NCBI RefSeq assembly: GCF_003182075.1
Contig: NZ_QGTH01000012.1
Span: forward strand, 26,982-62,221
Direction of reading: 5' to 3'
Length of the DNA stretch: 35,240 nucleotides
Origin: Finegoldia magna
Lineage (GTDB): Bacteria; Bacillota; Clostridia; Tissierellales; Peptoniphilaceae
Shown: positions 32,774-35,240 of the stretch, piece after piece
How the letters are laid out: each line of letters begins with the position of its first letter
Position numbering within the stretch: position 1 is the first letter of the stretch
Notes under the pieces: generated by a model
What the model was told of the DNA's origin: nothing
The model's input: only the letters and a program-made list of their open reading frames with translations
Database searches by the model: none
Position numbers and translations under genes: made by a program

Positions 32774-34104
32774 TTACCTCTCTATCTCCTTACCCATATA
32801 TTTCTCATAATTTTTTCTGATTTGAAAAAGGTCTTTCATATCGGATTTGGTAGAAGAATACTCTTGCATAAGGGTATTCTTTTTTCTTGCAATTTATCAA
32901 GTCTATCTAAAATATCCTTTGAATTTGGCAGCTTTGAATGGGACTTTTTTAGTTCTGAAAGGGCATTTTCGTATAGGGCAATCTGAGCTTTGTACTCTTC
33001 AAAAAATGTCTTGTCAGACGGATTTGCCTTATATTCCCTGTAGTACGCCCTGTATTTTTTAACAGTATGAACCTGTTCCATAGTAGCAGAAAGCTCCTGT
33101 ATTTCCTTATCAATAACCTTGATTTTATCCTGTAAATTTTGCCTTTCATCGGCTGATTTTTGGATGTACTCATCAAGTTGCTTAACGGATTTAATACCTT
33201 GTTCTCTGAGAAAGATAACAGACTCAGCCATTGTATTAAGGTTATGTTTGGTTGCCCAATATTCATAGCCTTTGCTTTCTTTTACCTTCACATTAGTGTT
33301 CATATCAATAACATTGCCAATGCGTTTTTTGACAGTAGGGGTTTTAATAGACGATATTTCTGCAATGCGTTCTTTTAACCTTTCTTCGGTATAATCTTCT
33401 CCGATTGTTTTAGATCTTGTAAATCTCGGCTTATCTTTCGGTTTAAAAGCAATGTGTTTGCCATACTTAATTTCATAGCCAAGATCAGCTATTTTCTTTA
33501 GAAAATCGTCCCAATCCTTAGACTATTTTATCAAATGATAAATGTCAAATTGAAGTCTGTTTTTCCAAGAAGTACATGTATTAAATTGCTCATATTCGTA
33601 CCAAGATTTACCAGCAGTTTTATATTTTCTTTTGTAAGCTTCATAATATTTATCAACGACTGAAAGCTTATTTTCTTTACACAATTCATCACTTTGATAC
33701 CTGATTTTATGGTAAGTTTTTTTGTTAGATTGGTAGCATTTACCAGTCTTATAATTAACATTATTAAAAATAATATGGTTATGGATATGCCCTCTATCTA
33801 TATGAGTTGCAAGAACAAATTCATAATCTTCTTTTAAAATTTTCTTGCATAATTCCATTCCAATTTCGTGAGCTTTTATAGGATCAACCTCTCCTGGTAG
33901 AAAAGATTGGATTAAATGTCTAGCCAAAACTGTACCTTTAGTATCATTATTTTTTCGTGTTTTCATAAACTGAATATGGGCAGTAGATGGATGACATTTA
34001 AATGAAGATACCAAGACTTTTTCATCAGTTTTTTCACTCTTAGTTATATAATCTATTGCCAAATTTAGAGTTGATTTTATTGGATGTATTTTTGTAATTG
34101 CCAT
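32774..34104 (-). pseudogene. Broken MOB relaxase (mobA-like)
   Basis: Relaxases nick DNA at oriT to start conjugative transfer. The N-terminal part from ATG 34104 (MAITKIHPIKSTLN) has the HUH-type motif THIDRGHIHNHIIF and is intact to LIK, where an in-frame TAG (33525-33523) interrupts it. The same frame then reads SKDWDDFLKKIADLGYEIKY to a long coiled-coil tail. Near 32880-32885 a run of six T (plus strand) breaks the frame; one more base would restore EYSSTKSDMKDLFQIRKN to a TAA at 32774. Total length would be about 443 residues. The type resembles relaxases of Clostridia mobilizable elements. Confidence 0.88.
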
Positions 34105-34105
34105 A

Positions 34106-34462
34106 TTAATCACCAGAACTTTCTCTTGATTTATTAAGAAGTAGGGAATGGATCTGCCATATTTCTCTTGATAATTTTTCTATCTGCTTATTCATAGATT
34201 CAATTTCATTCTTGTAAATAACACCAGTTGTATTAGTAGCTTTTGCAATCTGGTTTATATTATTTGTTGCATTTGAAAGTAGCCATTGTAGGTTTCTGAA
34301 TGGTTCTAAATCTACAACATAAATTTCTTTTTCTAAGACACATTTTCTAAGAAAGTGGGACATAGTTTTGCAATTAGCAAGTTTCATTTTTTTTTCAAAA
34401 ACATCTTTTTCTTCTTTGGTTAGTTTTATTTCTATTCTTTCATTTCTAAATCTATTTGCCAT
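34106..34462 (-). CDS. mobC: MobC-like relaxosome accessory protein
   Basis: The 118-residue protein has a ribbon-helix-helix-like N-terminus (RNERIEIKLTKEEKDVFEKK) and the MobC-type block NLQWLLSNATNNINQIAKAT. Start ATG with AAGGAGA upstream on the minus strand. It ends two bases before the relaxase start, the usual mobC-mobA order. It would help the relaxase bind oriT. It appears intact while its partner is broken. Confidence 0.88.
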   Translation of the reverse strand: MANRFRNERIEIKLTKEEKDVFEKKMKLANCKTMSHFLRKCVLEKEIYVVDLEPFRNLQWLLSNATNNINQIAKATNTTGVIYKNEIESMNKQIEKLSREIWQIHSLLLNKSRESSGD

Positions 34463-34489
34463 TTTATTCTCCTTTATAAAATATATTTC

Positions 34490-34600
34490 GGGGTCTTAGG
34501 GCTCTCCCTAACAAGGTAAAAATTAAAAAAATGGAGCATTCCGTAAAGGTTTGCTCCATTAATTTTTTCGTAAGTGTCCGTACACTTACTGTGCTTGCTA
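34490..34600. other. Candidate oriT region upstream of mobC
   Basis: Three inverted repeats cluster here: ttaggg-ctct-ccctaa (34496-34511), atggagca / tgctccat (34531-34538 and 34552-34559), and gtaagtgt / acacttac (34570-34577 and 34582-34589) followed by tgtgcttgc. Short inverted repeats just before mobC-mobA are the usual form of oriT. I cannot place the nick site with certainty. Confidence 0.5.
34522..34567. terminator. Bidirectional terminator candidate
   Basis: The stem atggagca / tgctccat is flanked by an A-run on the left and a T-run on the right (34562-34568). It could isolate the mob unit from the tetR unit in both directions, or be part of oriT. Confidence 0.6.
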
Positions 34601-34686
34601 TTAAAGTTATAAGCGTTAAGCGTTTATTCAGTTTTATTAATTATACCGCATTTAAAGAAATTAATAAAGAAGTATAAGCGAAGCTA

Positions 34687-34715
34687 TTGACAATGATTAT
34701 CAGAGTTGATACAAT
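34687..34715 (+). promoter_or_regulatory. tetR promoter with Fur-box-like sequence
   Basis: TTGACA (34687-34692) and TACAAT (34710-34715) are 17 bases apart. TGACAATGATTATCA at 34688-34702 fits the Fur box TGATAATnATTATCA with one mismatch and overlaps the -35, so iron-dependent repression is likely. Confidence 0.75.
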
Positions 34716-34718
34716 AAT

Positions 34719-34736
34719 ACCGACAAGAGTGTCGGT
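34719..34736. promoter_or_regulatory. Palindromic operator candidate (TetR site)
   Basis: accgaca-agag-tgtcggt is a perfect inverted repeat immediately after the -10, just before the GGAGG ribosome site. Its position fits self-repression by the TetR product. Confidence 0.65.
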
Positions 34737-34754
34737 TTGGAGGTTATTTATGAA

Positions 34755-35240
34755 ATGAAAATGGAAGCTGATGAAAGAAAAAAGCAGATTAGACAAGCAG
34801 CTATTAAAGTCTTTTTGGATAAGGGATTTAGAAATACAGTTATGAATGACATTATGGAAGCTACTGGGCTTTCTAGAGGTGGCTTGTATCATCATTATGG
34901 TTCTACGCATGAAATCTTATACGACATTATGATGGAAGGTAATTTAAATAGAAAAGATATTATTCAAAAATCAATTTATGATGAAGGATTAATATTAAGT
35001 CCACAGTTGTTTTCAAGAATGATTATAGACAAGATACTTGCAGATAATGATTATGTAAAGCTTTATGTTATGTTTTTATGTGAGTTAAAAGAAAATGATG
35101 ATCTGAAAGAATTATATGTGAAAATAAAAAAAGAGTCCATACAAGTATTTAAAGAATTGTTTTCTACTTTGTTTAACGTGTTACCTTCTGATGAAACATT
35201 TGAATTTATGATTAATATTATGAATTCTGGATTGATGGCT
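34755..35240 (+). CDS. TetR-family regulator (partial, runs off window)
   Basis: The frame is open from ATG 34755 to the window end (162 codons; 3' end missing). Residues 8-55 are the TetR helix-turn-helix: RQAAIKVFLDKGFRNTVMND, IMEATGLSRGGLYHHYGS. GGAGG is at 34739-34743. The best-placed ATG (34750) gives only ATG-AAA-TGA, overlapping the TetR start, so initiation may occur by re-start or at ATG 34755 or 34761. A TetR gene behind a Fur-like promoter often leads an iron or siderophore ABC transporter cassette in Clostridia; the downstream genes are not visible. Confidence 0.85.
   Translation, partial: MKMEADERKKQIRQAAIKVFLDKGFRNTVMNDIMEATGLSRGGLYHHYGSTHEILYDIMMEGNLNRKDIIQKSIYDEGLILSPQLFSRMIIDKILADNDYVKLYVMFLCELKENDDLKELYVKIKKESIQVFKELFSTLFNVLPSDETFEFMINIMNSGLMA

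Noticed and set aside
34641-34910. Minus-strand open frame over the tetR start
   Set aside because: It is antisense to the TetR helix-turn-helix and promoter and has no family features.
1-35240. tRNA or rRNA genes
   Set aside because: I saw no cloverleaf with a TTCGA-type T arm or rRNA sequence in any gap; reading by eye may miss a divergent one.

Overview
The window is AT-rich Gram-positive DNA: GGAGG-type ribosome sites, TGnTATAAT extended -10 promoters and Clostridia/Tissierellia-type genes. An anaerobic coccus such as Finegoldia or a relative is my best guess, inferred from style and not from any marker gene. It mixes conserved chromosomal genes with three accessory blocks rich in phage-defence and mobile-element genes.

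Layout. (1) 1-4570 is an accessory block: a second, broken copy of the hsdM promoter and start, a KilA-N protein, a Hanks-type protein kinase, a small ICE-type membrane protein (CD1845 family), a GNAT acetyltransferase, and decayed stretches. (2) 4572-10522 is a complete type I restriction-modification operon hsdM-hsdS-hsdR with overlapping genes, followed by a SIMPL/DUF541 gene. (3) 11231-25833 is mostly chromosomal. It holds YjiH-like and YkvI-like membrane proteins (minus strand), an AIM24 protein, a two-gene unit (small membrane protein plus GIY-YIG/TPR protein), moaA with a moaC-MOSC fusion, a TPP riboswitch controlling thiC, a MarR regulator with a heterodimeric ABC exporter, and an RlmD-type rRNA methyltransferase. 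Two copies of a long palindromic intergenic repeat lie here. (4) 26147-27567 is an AbiEi/AbiEii toxin-antitoxin pair with a promoter-operator palindrome. (5) 27754-28132 carries remnants of an XRE regulator and of two C5-cytosine methyltransferase starts. (6) 28144-32757 is a complete four-gene Qat defence operon: qatA KAP ATPase, qatB, qatC QueC-like, qatD TatD-like nuclease. (7) 32774-34600 is a decayed mobilization module (relaxase with an amber codon and a frameshift, mobC, oriT-like repeats). (8) A TetR gene runs off the right edge behind a promoter that carries a Fur-box-like sequence.

How it fits together. At least three defence systems (type I RM, AbiE, Qat) lie in 28 kb, plus two possible accessory ones (KilA-N with kinase; GIY-YIG/TPR with membrane protein). 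Qat lies 16 bp from a broken relaxase gene, which suggests it arrived as cargo of a mobilizable element. Both the KilA-N block and the Qat operon begin directly after a truncated DNA-methyltransferase start. The least explained features are the two palindromic repeats, whose outer arms differ between copies yet pair within each copy, the duplicated hsdM 5' end, and the methyltransferase-start leader of qatA.
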